Positions 8,409 to 16,279 of a stretch of DNA of 64,000 nucleotides are shown piece after piece. Made by a program: the position numbers and the translations under genes. This DNA comes from Meridianimarinicoccus sp. MJW13 (GTDB lineage Bacteria; Pseudomonadota; Alphaproteobacteria; Rhodobacterales; Rhodobacteraceae). Within the stretch, counting starts at the first letter, position 1. Each line of letters opens with the position of its first letter. The notes under the pieces were generated by a model. The model did not search any database. It was not told the origin of the DNA and was given only the letters and a program-made list of their open reading frames with translations. The stretch covers positions 186,001-250,000 of the forward strand of contig NZ_JACNMU010000007.1 in the NCBI RefSeq assembly GCF_014901205.1, in the 5' to 3' direction.

Positions 8409-9391
8409 GGCGCCGTCGCGCCCGGGCCGCTGTCCAGCACCTTCAACTGTCCTGCCAGCCACGGCATCTGCCGGATGGAGGGCGCGACGATCATATCCTG
8501 AAGGATGGCCCGCAACCGCGCGGCGGTCTGAGCCGGCACCCGGCCCATGACCTCGCGCCGGGCATGCAGCGAGATCCTGCGCGACAGCGGCTCCATCGGC
8601 AGCGGACAGATCCGCACGTCTTCAAAGAACCGATGCGCCCGCAGAAATCCCAGCGGTGTGAGGATGGTCCATCCCGCCCCCTGCGCCACCATCGCCAGAA
8701 TGGCGTGATAGCTGTCCATCTCGAACCGATGCAGAAGCGAAACGTTCTGGCGCGACAGATGCGCGGCGATCTGGCGGCCCATGTGATGCCGCTGGGTGTA
8801 TTGGACGAAGGGCAGATCCCGCAGATCGGCCAGTGTAACAGGCTCGGCCCCGCCCTTGGGCAGTGCGGCGACGAAGGGTTCCATCAGCAGCGGATGCACT
8901 TCCATCCAGTCCGCCGCAACCGAGGTATCCGCCGCCACGATCACATCCAGCGCGCGTTCTTCCAACTGCGTGACCAAACGGTGACTGGCGCCGGTCTCCA
9001 GCAGGAAGCGGCAGGCGCGCAGATCTTCGGCCATCTCGGTCAGCAGGCGCGGCGTCACATCGGCATCGAAATCCTCGATCATGCCCAGACGAAAGCGCGC
9101 CAGATTGGCCATGTCGCGGCTGGCCAATTCGGCACGGGCCAGATCCGCCTCGTCCAGGATGTTGCGCGCGCGGCGCAGGAAGATGTGGCCTTCGGGGGTC
9201 AGTGTCAGGGGCCGTGCGCTGCGGTCCACCAGCCGGGTCGAAAGCCCGGCCTCAAGGTTGCTGAGCTGCTGGCTGACCGCCGAGGGGCTGGCCTCCAGCC
9301 GACGCGCTGCCGAGGAGATCGATCGCTCTTCGGAGATGGCGGCAAAGACTTCCACCATCCACAAGGAAATGCGACCGGGGCTGTCAGCCAT
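8405..9391 (-). CDS. LysR-family transcriptional regulator
   Basis: LysR-type regulator of 328 residues. The N-terminal winged helix (about residues 8-66) contains ISSAARRLEASPSAVSQQLSNLE, including the recognition helix. A linker helix follows to about residue 95, then a periplasmic-binding-protein-like effector domain. It acts as a DNA-binding tetramer that responds to a small molecule. LysR regulators usually control a divergent neighbour; here the flanking gene on the right, phaR, points the same way and the aminotransferase converges on it, so the target is not obvious. Its stop codon overlaps that of the aminotransferase. The tail past residue 300 is somewhat longer than usual. Confidence 0.9.
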   Translation of the reverse strand: MADSPGRISLWMVEVFAAISEERSISSAARRLEASPSAVSQQLSNLEAGLSTRLVDRSARPLTLTPEGHIFLRRARNILDEADLARAELASRDMANLARFRLGMIEDFDADVTPRLLTEMAEDLRACRFLLETGASHRLVTQLEERALDVIVAADTSVAADWMEVHPLLMEPFVAALPKGGAEPVTLADLRDLPFVQYTQRHHMGRQIAAHLSRQNVSLLHRFEMDSYHAILAMVAQGAGWTILTPLGFLRAHRFFEDVRICPLPMEPLSRRISLHARREVMGRVPAQTAARLRAILQDMIVAPSIRQMPWLAGQLKVLDSGPGATAP

Positions 9392-9440
9392 CAGGCCCGT
9401 GTCCCGGCGGGATCACAACCCGGTCGCGACGTGCGGGCCA

Positions 9441-10052
9441 TCATTTGCCCAGCTTCGTCATCTTCTCTTTGAGTTCCGCCAGCTGGGACTTGATGTCTTC
9501 CAGTTCCTGACGCTCGTCGTTGCTGAGGTCTTCCGGGACCGGGGTTGCCTCTTCGACGGGGCTTTGGCCTTCGGTGGCTTCGGGCGTTGGCATGGTGCCG
9601 CCCGGCCCGCCCTTCCAACCCGGCATCATCGACGCCAGAAAGGCTTTCTGCTGCCGCTGCATGGCCTCGATCCCCGACATCGGGTTTATCGGGGTGGGCA
9701 TATGGGTGAAGTTTTCCATCATCTTCGACTGGCTGTCGCGCAGCATCTCGAAGGACATGGCCAGAAACTGCGGCACAACGCTGTTGGCCTGGGTCGTGTA
9801 GCTGCGCACAAGATCGGTCAACACCGCGATCGGCAGGACGCTTTCGCCCTTGCTTTCGTGCTCTGCCACGATCTGCAGAAGATACTGGCGGGTCAGGTCG
9901 TCGCCGCTTTTCAGATCGACAATCTGAACCTCGCGTCCTTCGCGGATGAAGCGGGCAATATCGTCCAGGGTTACGTAATCACTTGTTTCCGTGTTGTAGA
10001 GACGCCGACTTGCATAGCGCTTGATCAACAACGGCTTGTCACTGTCTGCCAC
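9441..10052 (-). CDS. phaR: PhaR, polyhydroxyalkanoate synthesis repressor
   Basis: PHA regulator, 203 residues from the preferred start. The N-terminal PHB/PHA accumulation regulator DNA-binding domain is unmistakable (LLIKRYASRRLYNTETSDYV, about residues 7-26), followed by LKSGDDLTRQYLLQI. The second domain and a Gln/Met-rich then acidic, coiled C-terminus follow. PhaR binds both PHB granules and DNA, repressing phaP and itself until granules form. The first ATG (10058) directly abuts GGAGG, leaving no spacing, whereas the in-frame GTG at 10052 sits 6 bases from GGAGG and gives the usual family N-terminus, so I chose GTG. A CTGC-AAT-GCAG site lies just upstream, fitting autoregulation. Confidence 0.92.
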   Translation of the reverse strand: MADSDKPLLIKRYASRRLYNTETSDYVTLDDIARFIREGREVQIVDLKSGDDLTRQYLLQIVAEHESKGESVLPIAVLTDLVRSYTTQANSVVPQFLAMSFEMLRDSQSKMMENFTHMPTPINPMSGIEAMQRQQKAFLASMMPGWKGGPGGTMPTPEATEGQSPVEEATPVPEDLSNDERQELEDIKSQLAELKEKMTKLGK

Positions 10053-10074
10053 GGTCATCCTCCGACTGGGTTTG

Positions 10075-10085
10075 CTGCAATGCAG
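10075..10085. promoter_or_regulatory. PhaR-type operator before phaR
   Basis: CTGC-AAT-GCAG inverted repeat, 23 bases upstream of the preferred phaR start. It has the same CTGC-N3-GCAG pattern as the two sites in the phaP promoter of this window, and it matches what is known of PhaR recognition in Paracoccus. Autoregulation is the likely role. Confidence 0.6.
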
Positions 10086-10111
10086 AGTATGACGGGTTCT
10101 TCACAAAAGAA

Positions 10112-10136
10112 AAGAGCGGGCTTGACGCCCGCTCTT
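10112..10136 (-). terminator. Rho-independent terminator of phaP
   Basis: Perfect 10-base stem (AAGAGCGGGC / GCCCGCTCTT) with a 5-base loop. Read on the minus strand it is followed by a T-rich run (TTCTTTTG). It lies 64 bases after the phaP stop and separates the phaP and phaR transcripts. Confidence 0.85.
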
Positions 10137-10199
10137 CAGAAAACCCCAAAAACACAGAGTTTTCTACAATACGACACCTGTCCTTGCGACAGACGTTGC

Positions 10200-10655
10200 T
10201 TACTTGGCGACGGTGGTCGCTTTCTTGGCAGCTGCGGTCACGTCCGCAGTGGCTTTCTTGACGGCGGCAGTCGCGTCTTCCGAGATGTCCTTGCCAGCGG
10301 CCAGCATCAGTTCGACGGTTTCCATCTGAACTTTCTTGGCGACTTCAGCGAAGGCAGCCAGGGCTTCCGAGGTCATTTCGGCCTGGGCCGAAGCGAAATC
10401 GGTCACGGCCTTGCCGTAGTCGGCGGGCTCGTCCTTGACGGCGGTGACAGCGGCCAGCTTGGCCAGGGTCTCTTTGGTCCACTTCGAGGAGATCTCGGTC
10501 GACTTCTCGGCGGCTTCCAGAGCCACTTTCGACATCTTCTCGCTCAGGGTCGCCTGGGTCTTGAAGGCGTCCTGGATGGCTTTGGTGTCAACAGGGAACG
10601 AACCCATCATTTCCTGCATCATCTTGGTCACGTCGTTTGCTTTGGTAGCAGCCAT
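10200..10655 (-). CDS. phaP: Phasin PhaP, PHA granule-coating protein
   Basis: Phasin of 151 residues, rich in Ala, Lys, Glu and Thr with almost no aromatic residues, predicted to be nearly all amphipathic helix. It coats polyhydroxyalkanoate granules and controls their number and size. The C-terminus is an Ala-Lys-Thr low-complexity stretch (AAVKKATADVTAAAKKATT) like that of other alphaproteobacterial phasins. The ATG at 10655 is preceded by a clear AGGAG at proper spacing; the longer frame to 10748 would run through the operator region and is rejected. It has its own promoter with two PhaR-type sites and its own terminator, so it is probably strongly expressed as a single gene. Confidence 0.92.
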   Translation of the reverse strand: MAATKANDVTKMMQEMMGSFPVDTKAIQDAFKTQATLSEKMSKVALEAAEKSTEISSKWTKETLAKLAAVTAVKDEPADYGKAVTDFASAQAEMTSEALAAFAEVAKKVQMETVELMLAAGKDISEDATAAVKKATADVTAAAKKATTVAK

Positions 10656-10715
10656 GGTATCTCTCCTGAGTTGTCGGTGTCCACTGCGCGGTGCACCGTG
10701 CTGTTCCTGAGACAC

Positions 10716-10764
10716 AATATGGCTGCTGCAACGCAGCATTTCAAGCATTTTTTCTGCGTTGCAG
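10716..10764 (-). promoter_or_regulatory. phaP promoter with two PhaR-type operators
   Basis: On the minus strand a -35 like TTGAAA (10744-10739) and a -10 like CATATT (10721-10716) are 17 bases apart. The spacer contains CTGC-GTT-GCAG (plus-strand 10726-10736), and a second copy lies just upstream (10754-10764). PhaR bound here would block RNA polymerase. The site sequences are observed; the promoter assignment is inferred from spacing. Confidence 0.65.
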
Positions 10765-10786
10765 CATTATTTTTTTGTCAGCAAAT

Positions 10787-12586
10787 TCAACCAGTTGAAC
10801 GCTGAACCACATAGGTTCCGGGTGCCGGACCCAAAACCGGATGATCCGAATCGCCGGGTTCGCGGGCCTCAACCATGCGTCCGGATTTCTTCTTCAGCCA
10901 TTCTTCCCAACGCGGCCACCACGAGCCTTCGTTGAAATCGGCCCCCGACAGCCATTCATCCGCCGGAAGCTTCATGTCCGGGTTGGTGTAGTGGCCGTAT
11001 TTCTTCTTCGAGGGCGGGTTGATGATCCCGGCGATATGGCCGGATTCCGACACGATGAAAGTCTTCGACCGGCTGCCGAACTTCTGGAACCCGTTGTAGC
11101 AGGCCTTCCACGCCGCGATGTGATCGGTTTCACAGGCGATGGCGCAGAAAGTGGTCTTCACGTCAGAAGATTTCAGCACCTCGCCGCAGACCTTGAAGCC
11201 CTCTTCGGCGAATTCGTTGTTCTGACACAGCCCGCGCAGGTATTCGACCGCCATGCGCGCCGGCAGGTTGGTGCTGTCGCCGTTCCAGTGCAGCAGATCG
11301 AAGGCCGGCGGCGCCTCGCCCATCATGTAGCGGCGGGTGGCGGGCGCGTAGATCAGATCGTTGGCCCGCAGGAACGAGAACGTCCGCGACATGAAGAAAC
11401 TGTTCAAGATGCCGGTTTCCGCCACTTCGCGTTCGACACCGTCGATAAAGCTGTTGTCCAGGAACACCCCCACTTCGCCGGGATCCGAAAAATCGGTCAT
11501 GGTGGTAAAGAAGGTTGCCGACTTGACCGACTTGTCACCGCGCTTGGCCATCAGCGCCAAAGTCAGGCTGAGCGTCGTCCCGGCGATGCAGTAGCCCACC
11601 GCGTTGACTTCTTTCTGGCGGGTGAGTTTCTTGACTTCGTCGATGGCGGTCAGGAAACCGCTTTCGATATAGTCGTCCATGCCGACATCGCCATAGCTTC
11701 CGTCGGGGTTCTTCCAGCTGACCACGAACAGCGTGTAGCCCTGATCGACAATCCATTTGATCAGGCTGTTCTTCTCCTTCAGGTCCATGATGTAGAACTT
11801 GTTGATCCACGGCGGGAAGATGATCAGCGGGGTCGCGTGGACGGTCTCGGTGGTGGGCTTGTACTGGATCAGTTCGAACAGGCGGTTGCGGAACACGACC
11901 GAACCTTCGGTGGTGGCCAGGTTCTCGCCCACCTTGAAGGCCTTGGGATCGGACAGGGTGACCAGAAGCTCGCCGTCGTTGGCCTCGATATCCGCCACGA
12001 GGTTCTCAAGCCCGGTGACCAGCGACTCACCCTGCGTTTCCACGGCGCGTTCCAGCGCGTCCGGGTTGGTGCCCAGGAAGTTGGTCGGCGACAGCATGTC
12101 GACGATCTGCTGGGTGAAGAATTCGACCTTCTTCTTCTCGTCCTCGTCCAGCCCGTCGATATCCTTGATGGCGTTCTCGATGGCCTCGGAGGTCAGCTGG
12201 TAGTTGTTCTTGATGTAGCTGAAGAACGGATGGGTATTCCACAGCGGGTTCGAGAAGCGTTTGTCGGTCGGCTGCCCCCCTTCCGGTTCGGGCGCGACAA
12301 GACGCCCGGATGCCAGTGCTTTCTGGACCTCGAAATAATGTTTCAGCATTGATCCCCAATAGCCGACCTGATGTTCCATCAGCTTGGCCGGGTTCTGAAA
12401 GGCCTCCTGCACGTAAGCTGTTGCCGCCTTGGCAAACAATTCCTTCTTGGGTCCGTGCAGGCCCGGGTCGACAGCGCGCTTGTGCGCCATTGCAGTGACC
12501 AGACGCTGGGACAGCTCTTCCATCTTGCTCAGATTCTCGTTCAGCCGATCCAGTTCTGCGCCTGCAGCATTTTCGTCAGTTGTCAT
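10787..12586 (-). CDS. phaC: PHA synthase class I (poly-3-hydroxyalkanoate polymerase)
   Basis: Class I PHA synthase of 599 residues, polymerising (R)-3-hydroxyacyl-CoA into storage polyester at the granule surface. The lipase-like box GYCIAG carries the catalytic cysteine, C333. The C-terminal histidine lies in SESGHIAGIINPP, and LFVVSWKNPDGSYGD with PPWINKFYIMDL is typical of the catalytic domain. The N-terminal third (about residues 1-200) is the variable regulatory domain. Length and motifs match short-chain-monomer synthases. It is divergent from phaZ with 105 bases between starts and lies upstream of phaP on the same strand. No phaA or phaB is in the window, which is common in this group. 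Confidence 0.96.
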   Translation of the reverse strand: MTTDENAAGAELDRLNENLSKMEELSQRLVTAMAHKRAVDPGLHGPKKELFAKAATAYVQEAFQNPAKLMEHQVGYWGSMLKHYFEVQKALASGRLVAPEPEGGQPTDKRFSNPLWNTHPFFSYIKNNYQLTSEAIENAIKDIDGLDEDEKKKVEFFTQQIVDMLSPTNFLGTNPDALERAVETQGESLVTGLENLVADIEANDGELLVTLSDPKAFKVGENLATTEGSVVFRNRLFELIQYKPTTETVHATPLIIFPPWINKFYIMDLKEKNSLIKWIVDQGYTLFVVSWKNPDGSYGDVGMDDYIESGFLTAIDEVKKLTRQKEVNAVGYCIAGTTLSLTLALMAKRGDKSVKSATFFTTMTDFSDPGEVGVFLDNSFIDGVEREVAETGILNSFFMSRTFSFLRANDLIYAPATRRYMMGEAPPAFDLLHWNGDSTNLPARMAVEYLRGLCQNNEFAEEGFKVCGEVLKSSDVKTTFCAIACETDHIAAWKACYNGFQKFGSRSKTFIVSESGHIAGIINPPSKKKYGHYTNPDMKLPADEWLSGADFNEGSWWPRWEEWLKKKSGRMVEAREPGDSDHPVLGPAPGTYVVQRSTG

Positions 12587-12691
12587 GTCCCGATTTCCCC
12601 CGTAGGTTCATGCCCGATATATGTACCGCCGCTAAGGTGGGGGGCCAAAGCGACGAATTGTTACGGGGGGGAACCCCGACAGGAGTTACAG

Positions 12692-13966
12692 ATGCGTTAT
12701 ATGGCAACTTATGACCTGATGGAGACGGTTCGAAACACCAACCAATGGCTTGGTGCAACGGCCCGCGCTTTCGGCTCCTATCCGGCAACCGGCCTGTTTC
12801 CGACACCTGCATTCAAGGTAATGGCGGCCTGGGGCGAGGTCATGGAGCGCAGTTTTTCACGCATGATCGCCAAGCCGGACTGGAACATCAGCTCGGTGGT
12901 GGGCGAGGACGGGCGCGACCATGTGGTCACGACTCATGCGGTGGTCGAACGTCCCTTCGGTGACCTCATCAAGTTTGAAGTTCAGGGCCGTGGCCCGAAG
13001 CGCCGCCGGGTGCTTCTTGTGGCACCGATGTCGGGTCACTATGCCACGCTTCTGCGGTCAACCGTGATCTCGCTGCTGCCCGACTGCGACGTCTATCTGA
13101 CCGACTGGCACAATGCGCGCGACATTCCGGTGTCGGAAGGCAAGTTTGATATTGAGGATTACACCCTCTATCTGGCCGAATTCATGGAGCATCTGGGCAC
13201 CGATCTGCATGTCATCGCGGTCTGCCAGCCAGCCCCGTTGACGCTGGCCGCCACCGCCTATCTGGCCGAGAAGAACCCCGACGCCCAGCCCCAGACCCTG
13301 ACCCTGATCGGCGGCCCGATCGACCCCGATGCCGCAGCCACCGACGTCACCGATTTCGGCGCCCGCATCACCATGGGCCAGTTGGAAGAAGTCGCCATCC
13401 AGCGCGTCGGCTTCAACTATATCGGTGCGGGGCGACTGGTGTATCCGGGCCTGCTGCAATTGTCGTCCTTCATGTCGATGAACGCCGACCGCCATGGCGA
13501 GGCCTTCTTCAACCAGATCCTGCGCGTCGCCAAGGGCGAGGCCTCGGATCACGATCACCACAACCGCTTTTATGACGAGTATCTGGCGGTGATGGACATG
13601 CCGGCCGAGTTCTACCTGTCCACCGTGGAGCGGGTGTTCAAGAATCTCGAAATCGCGCGCAATGAATTTTCCGTCGCCGGTCACAAAATCGACATCGGCA
13701 AGATCACCACGGTCGCCGTGAAGGTGGTCGAAGGCGAAAAGGACGACATCTCGGCGCCCGGCCAGTGCCTTGCTGCACTGCGGCTTTGCACCGGCCTGCC
13801 AGAGTCGAAAAAGGCCGCACACCTGGAACCGGGTGCTGGCCATTACGGTATTTTCGCGGGCAAAAGCTGGCGCAGCAACATCCGCCCGCTGGTTTTGGAC
13901 TTCATCGACTCCAACGGCATCGAGACCGCAACGCAGTCGCCCAAACCGCAACTCAAGACGGTCTGA
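12692..13966 (+). CDS. phaZ: Intracellular PHA depolymerase
   Basis: Intracellular poly-3-hydroxybutyrate depolymerase of 424 residues, of the Ralstonia PhaZ1 type. It mobilises stored polymer. The nucleophile is a cysteine instead of serine, here C178 in AVCQPAPLTLAA. Other family features are VAPMSGHYATLLR, YLTDWHNARDIP and a C-terminal AHLEPGAGHYGIFAG with the catalytic histidine. The ATG at 12692 follows AGGAG at good spacing and starts the family N-terminus (MRYMATYDLMETVRN); the frame is open back to 12371 but that part overlaps phaC. It is divergently transcribed from phaC, giving synthesis and breakdown genes a shared control region. It is followed by a strong terminator. Confidence 0.95.
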   Translation: MRYMATYDLMETVRNTNQWLGATARAFGSYPATGLFPTPAFKVMAAWGEVMERSFSRMIAKPDWNISSVVGEDGRDHVVTTHAVVERPFGDLIKFEVQGRGPKRRRVLLVAPMSGHYATLLRSTVISLLPDCDVYLTDWHNARDIPVSEGKFDIEDYTLYLAEFMEHLGTDLHVIAVCQPAPLTLAATAYLAEKNPDAQPQTLTLIGGPIDPDAAATDVTDFGARITMGQLEEVAIQRVGFNYIGAGRLVYPGLLQLSSFMSMNADRHGEAFFNQILRVAKGEASDHDHHNRFYDEYLAVMDMPAEFYLSTVERVFKNLEIARNEFSVAGHKIDIGKITTVAVKVVEGEKDDISAPGQCLAALRLCTGLPESKKAAHLEPGAGHYGIFAGKSWRSNIRPLVLDFIDSNGIETATQSPKPQLKTV

Positions 13967-13990
13967 GCCACAAGCCGCGACATTGCAAAG

Positions 13991-14015
13991 GCCCGCTCAC
14001 CCGAGCGGGCTTTTT
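13991..14015 (+). terminator. Rho-independent terminator of phaZ
   Basis: A perfect 8-base stem GCCCGCTC / GAGCGGGC with a 4-base loop, followed by TTTTT, 24 bases after the phaZ stop. It also sits just past the stop of the convergent GNAT gene. Confidence 0.9.
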
Positions 14016-14027
14016 CATGGCCGGGCG

Positions 14028-14480
14028 TTACCCCAGATCCTTTTCGAAGAAGACCTTGGTGACGGTGCCGTCTCCGAAGCCCTCCTGCCGGTAGACCTCG
14101 CGATACCCGGCGCGGCGATAGAAAGCCGGCGCCTGAAAGCTGAAAGTGTTCACAAGGGCCCGGCGCCCGCCCTCGGCCCCCGCCCGGCATTCCAGATCCG
14201 CCAGAAGGCGTGATCCGATGCCTTGCCCGCGTGCTTCGGGATCCACCCACAGCAGGTCAATCTCCAGACATTGCCCCCAAAGCACCGCCGCAACACCGCC
14301 CAGAACCCGGCCGGTGCTGTTGCGGGCTTCCAGCACGACTGACCGTTCATCGCCGATATCCGAGACGCGCAGATTGTCCGCGATCAGGTGACGCCGCAGC
14401 CGTTCCTCGGCCAGGGTCGGATCGGGCGCGGCGGCAATGACAATCGCCGCGCCATCCGGGTTTACAGGCCGCGCGCCCAT
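14028..14480 (-). CDS. GNAT-family N-acetyltransferase
   Basis: GCN5-related acetyltransferase of 150 residues. The acetyl-CoA pyrophosphate loop is visible as EARGQGIGSRLLADLE (about residues 81-96), followed by NTFSFQAPAFYRRAGYREV, the beta5-alpha4 part. The acceptor is unknown. The start overlaps the end of the upstream alpha/beta hydrolase by 19 bases, so it is probably the last gene of a four-gene operon with an SDR and two hydrolases. No clear Shine-Dalgarno precedes the ATG, fitting coupled translation. The family covers amino-acid, protein and antibiotic acetylation, and nothing here separates these. Confidence 0.85.
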   Translation of the reverse strand: MGARPVNPDGAAIVIAAAPDPTLAEERLRRHLIADNLRVSDIGDERSVVLEARNSTGRVLGGVAAVLWGQCLEIDLLWVDPEARGQGIGSRLLADLECRAGAEGGRRALVNTFSFQAPAFYRRAGYREVYRQEGFGDGTVTKVFFEKDLG

Positions 14481-15454
14481 GCCACGATTCGCTCGGCGAT
14501 CGGTGCGGTCTTGTTGGGGCTCAGGATATCACCGGCCAGGACATGCCCGCTGGGATCATCCCCCTCGACGCGCACGACCGGCACCAGCTCGCTTGGCGCG
14601 CCCCAGTCCGCCGACGCACGGCGGGCTAGCTTGGGGTCGATCACCTGATCCTCGTTCGACACAAAGAAGATCGCCGGAACCGTCATCGCCCCAAGATCCA
14701 TGTTGCGCACCTTGTGGCTCAGGGCTCCCAGACGCGCGACCGCCTCGAACGGGTATGAGGTCGTCCAGTTTTCCGCATGGCCGGCGTTGCGCGGCTCGAA
14801 ACTGTAGGTATCGCCAATCACCAGCCTGCCCCACGAGTTGATCAGCGGCCATTCGATGGCCCGCCCCTTCAGCCCGGCAGCCCCGAAATTCGGCGACATC
14901 AGAACCAAACCTGCCATCTGCGCGTTCAGGGCCGGATCGGCGGCGGCCGCCACAGCCAGCGTCGCACCGGTGGAATTGCCCATGACGATCACCCGTTCGC
15001 CCAGACTCGCGCCGATGGCCAGCGCTTCGGCAACATCGGTCATCCAGTCGTTGACTTCCGGCTCCCCCATGGCCGCTGAATCACGACCGTGACCCGGCAG
15101 GCGCGTCAGGTAAAGGTTTGCCCCAAGCGACGCGGCGACCATATCGGGCAGCGGCCGCAATTCGGCCTTGGTGGCGGAAAACCCGTGGATATAGACCACC
15201 GAAAGGGGCGTCTGCCCCCCCGGTTCCCCGGCCCAGACAATCTCCTTGGCGGCATTGTCGCGCAGGTTTGCCACCTGCGCCTCCTGCTCGGCCAGCCAGA
15301 CATCCAGATCGGCGCCCAGCTGCGCGGGATCGAACTCGGTTGCCAGATCCGCCGGTTCGGTCGGCCCGATCCAGTCCAGCAGCGCCAGCGTCCCCCAGGC
15401 CAGAATGGCCAGCCCGACCGCCCATTTCACCAGTGTCAGGATCATTCCCATCAT
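14462..15454 (-). CDS. Membrane-anchored alpha/beta hydrolase
   Basis: Protein of 330 residues. An N-terminal hydrophobic segment (about residues 4-27, MILTLVKWAVGLAILAWGTL) probably anchors it in the inner membrane, and the hydrolase domain follows. Motifs: VVYIHGFSA (oxyanion region), RLPGHGRDS and the nucleophile elbow MGNSTGATLA; a late SGH would supply the catalytic histidine. This looks like a carboxylesterase or lysophospholipase-type enzyme whose substrate is unknown. The start ATG at 15454 overlaps the stop of the upstream hydrolase as ATGA and follows AGGAG. The longer frame to 15514 is not used. Two consecutive, unlike alpha/beta hydrolases in one operon is unusual. Confidence 0.85.
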   Translation of the reverse strand: MMGMILTLVKWAVGLAILAWGTLALLDWIGPTEPADLATEFDPAQLGADLDVWLAEQEAQVANLRDNAAKEIVWAGEPGGQTPLSVVYIHGFSATKAELRPLPDMVAASLGANLYLTRLPGHGRDSAAMGEPEVNDWMTDVAEALAIGASLGERVIVMGNSTGATLAVAAAADPALNAQMAGLVLMSPNFGAAGLKGRAIEWPLINSWGRLVIGDTYSFEPRNAGHAENWTTSYPFEAVARLGALSHKVRNMDLGAMTVPAIFFVSNEDQVIDPKLARRASADWGAPSELVPVVRVEGDDPSGHVLAGDILSPNKTAPIAERIVAWARGL

Positions 15455-16212
15455 CGCGCGTCTCCTGTTGCTGCCAGCACCTGCTCCACCGAGCTCTCGA
15501 TCAGGGCCAGGCATTCCGGCGTGGAAAACCGATGATCCGCGCCCTTCACCAGCGTCAGCCGCAGATCCGGCCCGGTGGCATGTGCCAGAAGGCGCAGGGC
15601 CACATCCGTTTCGACCGCTTCATCTTCGGTGCCTTGCAGGAAGCGCACCGGGAACTCAAGTGCCAGCGGCTTGTCCAGCACCGTCTGGTCGTGGCCATCC
15701 TCGATCATCCGGCGGGTGATGCGGTAGGGCGCGTCATAGTCCGATGGGATCTCATAGATGCCCTCCTCCATGACCCGCTTTTGCCCGTCCGCGCCCAGTT
15801 CCGCCCACATCGAGGTGGTCATGAAATCGGGTGCCGCGGCAATGGTCACCATCCCGGCCACCCGCGCCGGCATCGCCCGCGCGCAAAGCAGCGCAATCCA
15901 GCCCCCCATGGACGACCCGACCAGCACCTGCGGCCCTTCGGTCAACGCCTCCAGTACCGCCATCGCATCCTCGGTCCAATCGCCGACACAGCCGTCGATG
16001 AAGTCCTCGGACGACTGCCCGTGCCCGGAATAGTCGAAGCGCACGAAGGCGCGGCCCTGCGCCCGCGCCCAATCTTCCAGATACAGCGCCTTGGTGCCTT
16101 CCATGTCCGACACGAAACCGCCCAGAAACACCAGGCCCGGCCCGGTCCCGGCACTGCGATGATAGGCGATGCGCCGTCCCTGCGGCGTGTCCAGATAGTT
16201 CGGCTCGGTCAT
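15451..16212 (-). CDS. Soluble alpha/beta hydrolase
   Basis: Cytoplasmic alpha/beta hydrolase of 253 residues. It shows LVFLGGFVSDMEGTKA, RFDYSGHGQSS, nucleophile elbow VGSSMGGWIAL, a likely acid in LQGTEDEAV and the catalytic histidine in KGADHRFS. The pattern resembles the ABHD10/YcjY-like acyl-hydrolase group. The ATG at 16212 follows AAGGAG at ideal spacing, whereas the upstream extension to 16332 would enter the SDR gene. Its stop overlaps the start of the membrane-anchored hydrolase (ATGA), so the two are coupled. The substrate is unknown; esters, thioesters or lactones are possible. Confidence 0.87.
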   Translation of the reverse strand: MTEPNYLDTPQGRRIAYHRSAGTGPGLVFLGGFVSDMEGTKALYLEDWARAQGRAFVRFDYSGHGQSSEDFIDGCVGDWTEDAMAVLEALTEGPQVLVGSSMGGWIALLCARAMPARVAGMVTIAAAPDFMTTSMWAELGADGQKRVMEEGIYEIPSDYDAPYRITRRMIEDGHDQTVLDKPLALEFPVRFLQGTEDEAVETDVALRLLAHATGPDLRLTLVKGADHRFSTPECLALIESSVEQVLAATGDAR

Positions 16213-16279
16213 GTCGGCTCCTTGCAATGTCGCGCAAACCTCGCCGCAGCGGCCGCCGCGAACAAGGGTTTTCTGCGGC

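Noticed and set aside
12661-12676. GGGG-AA-CCCC symmetry between phaC and phaZ as a PhaR site
   Set aside because: It does not match CTGC-N3-GCAG and is just a short G/C run near the phaZ ribosome-binding site.
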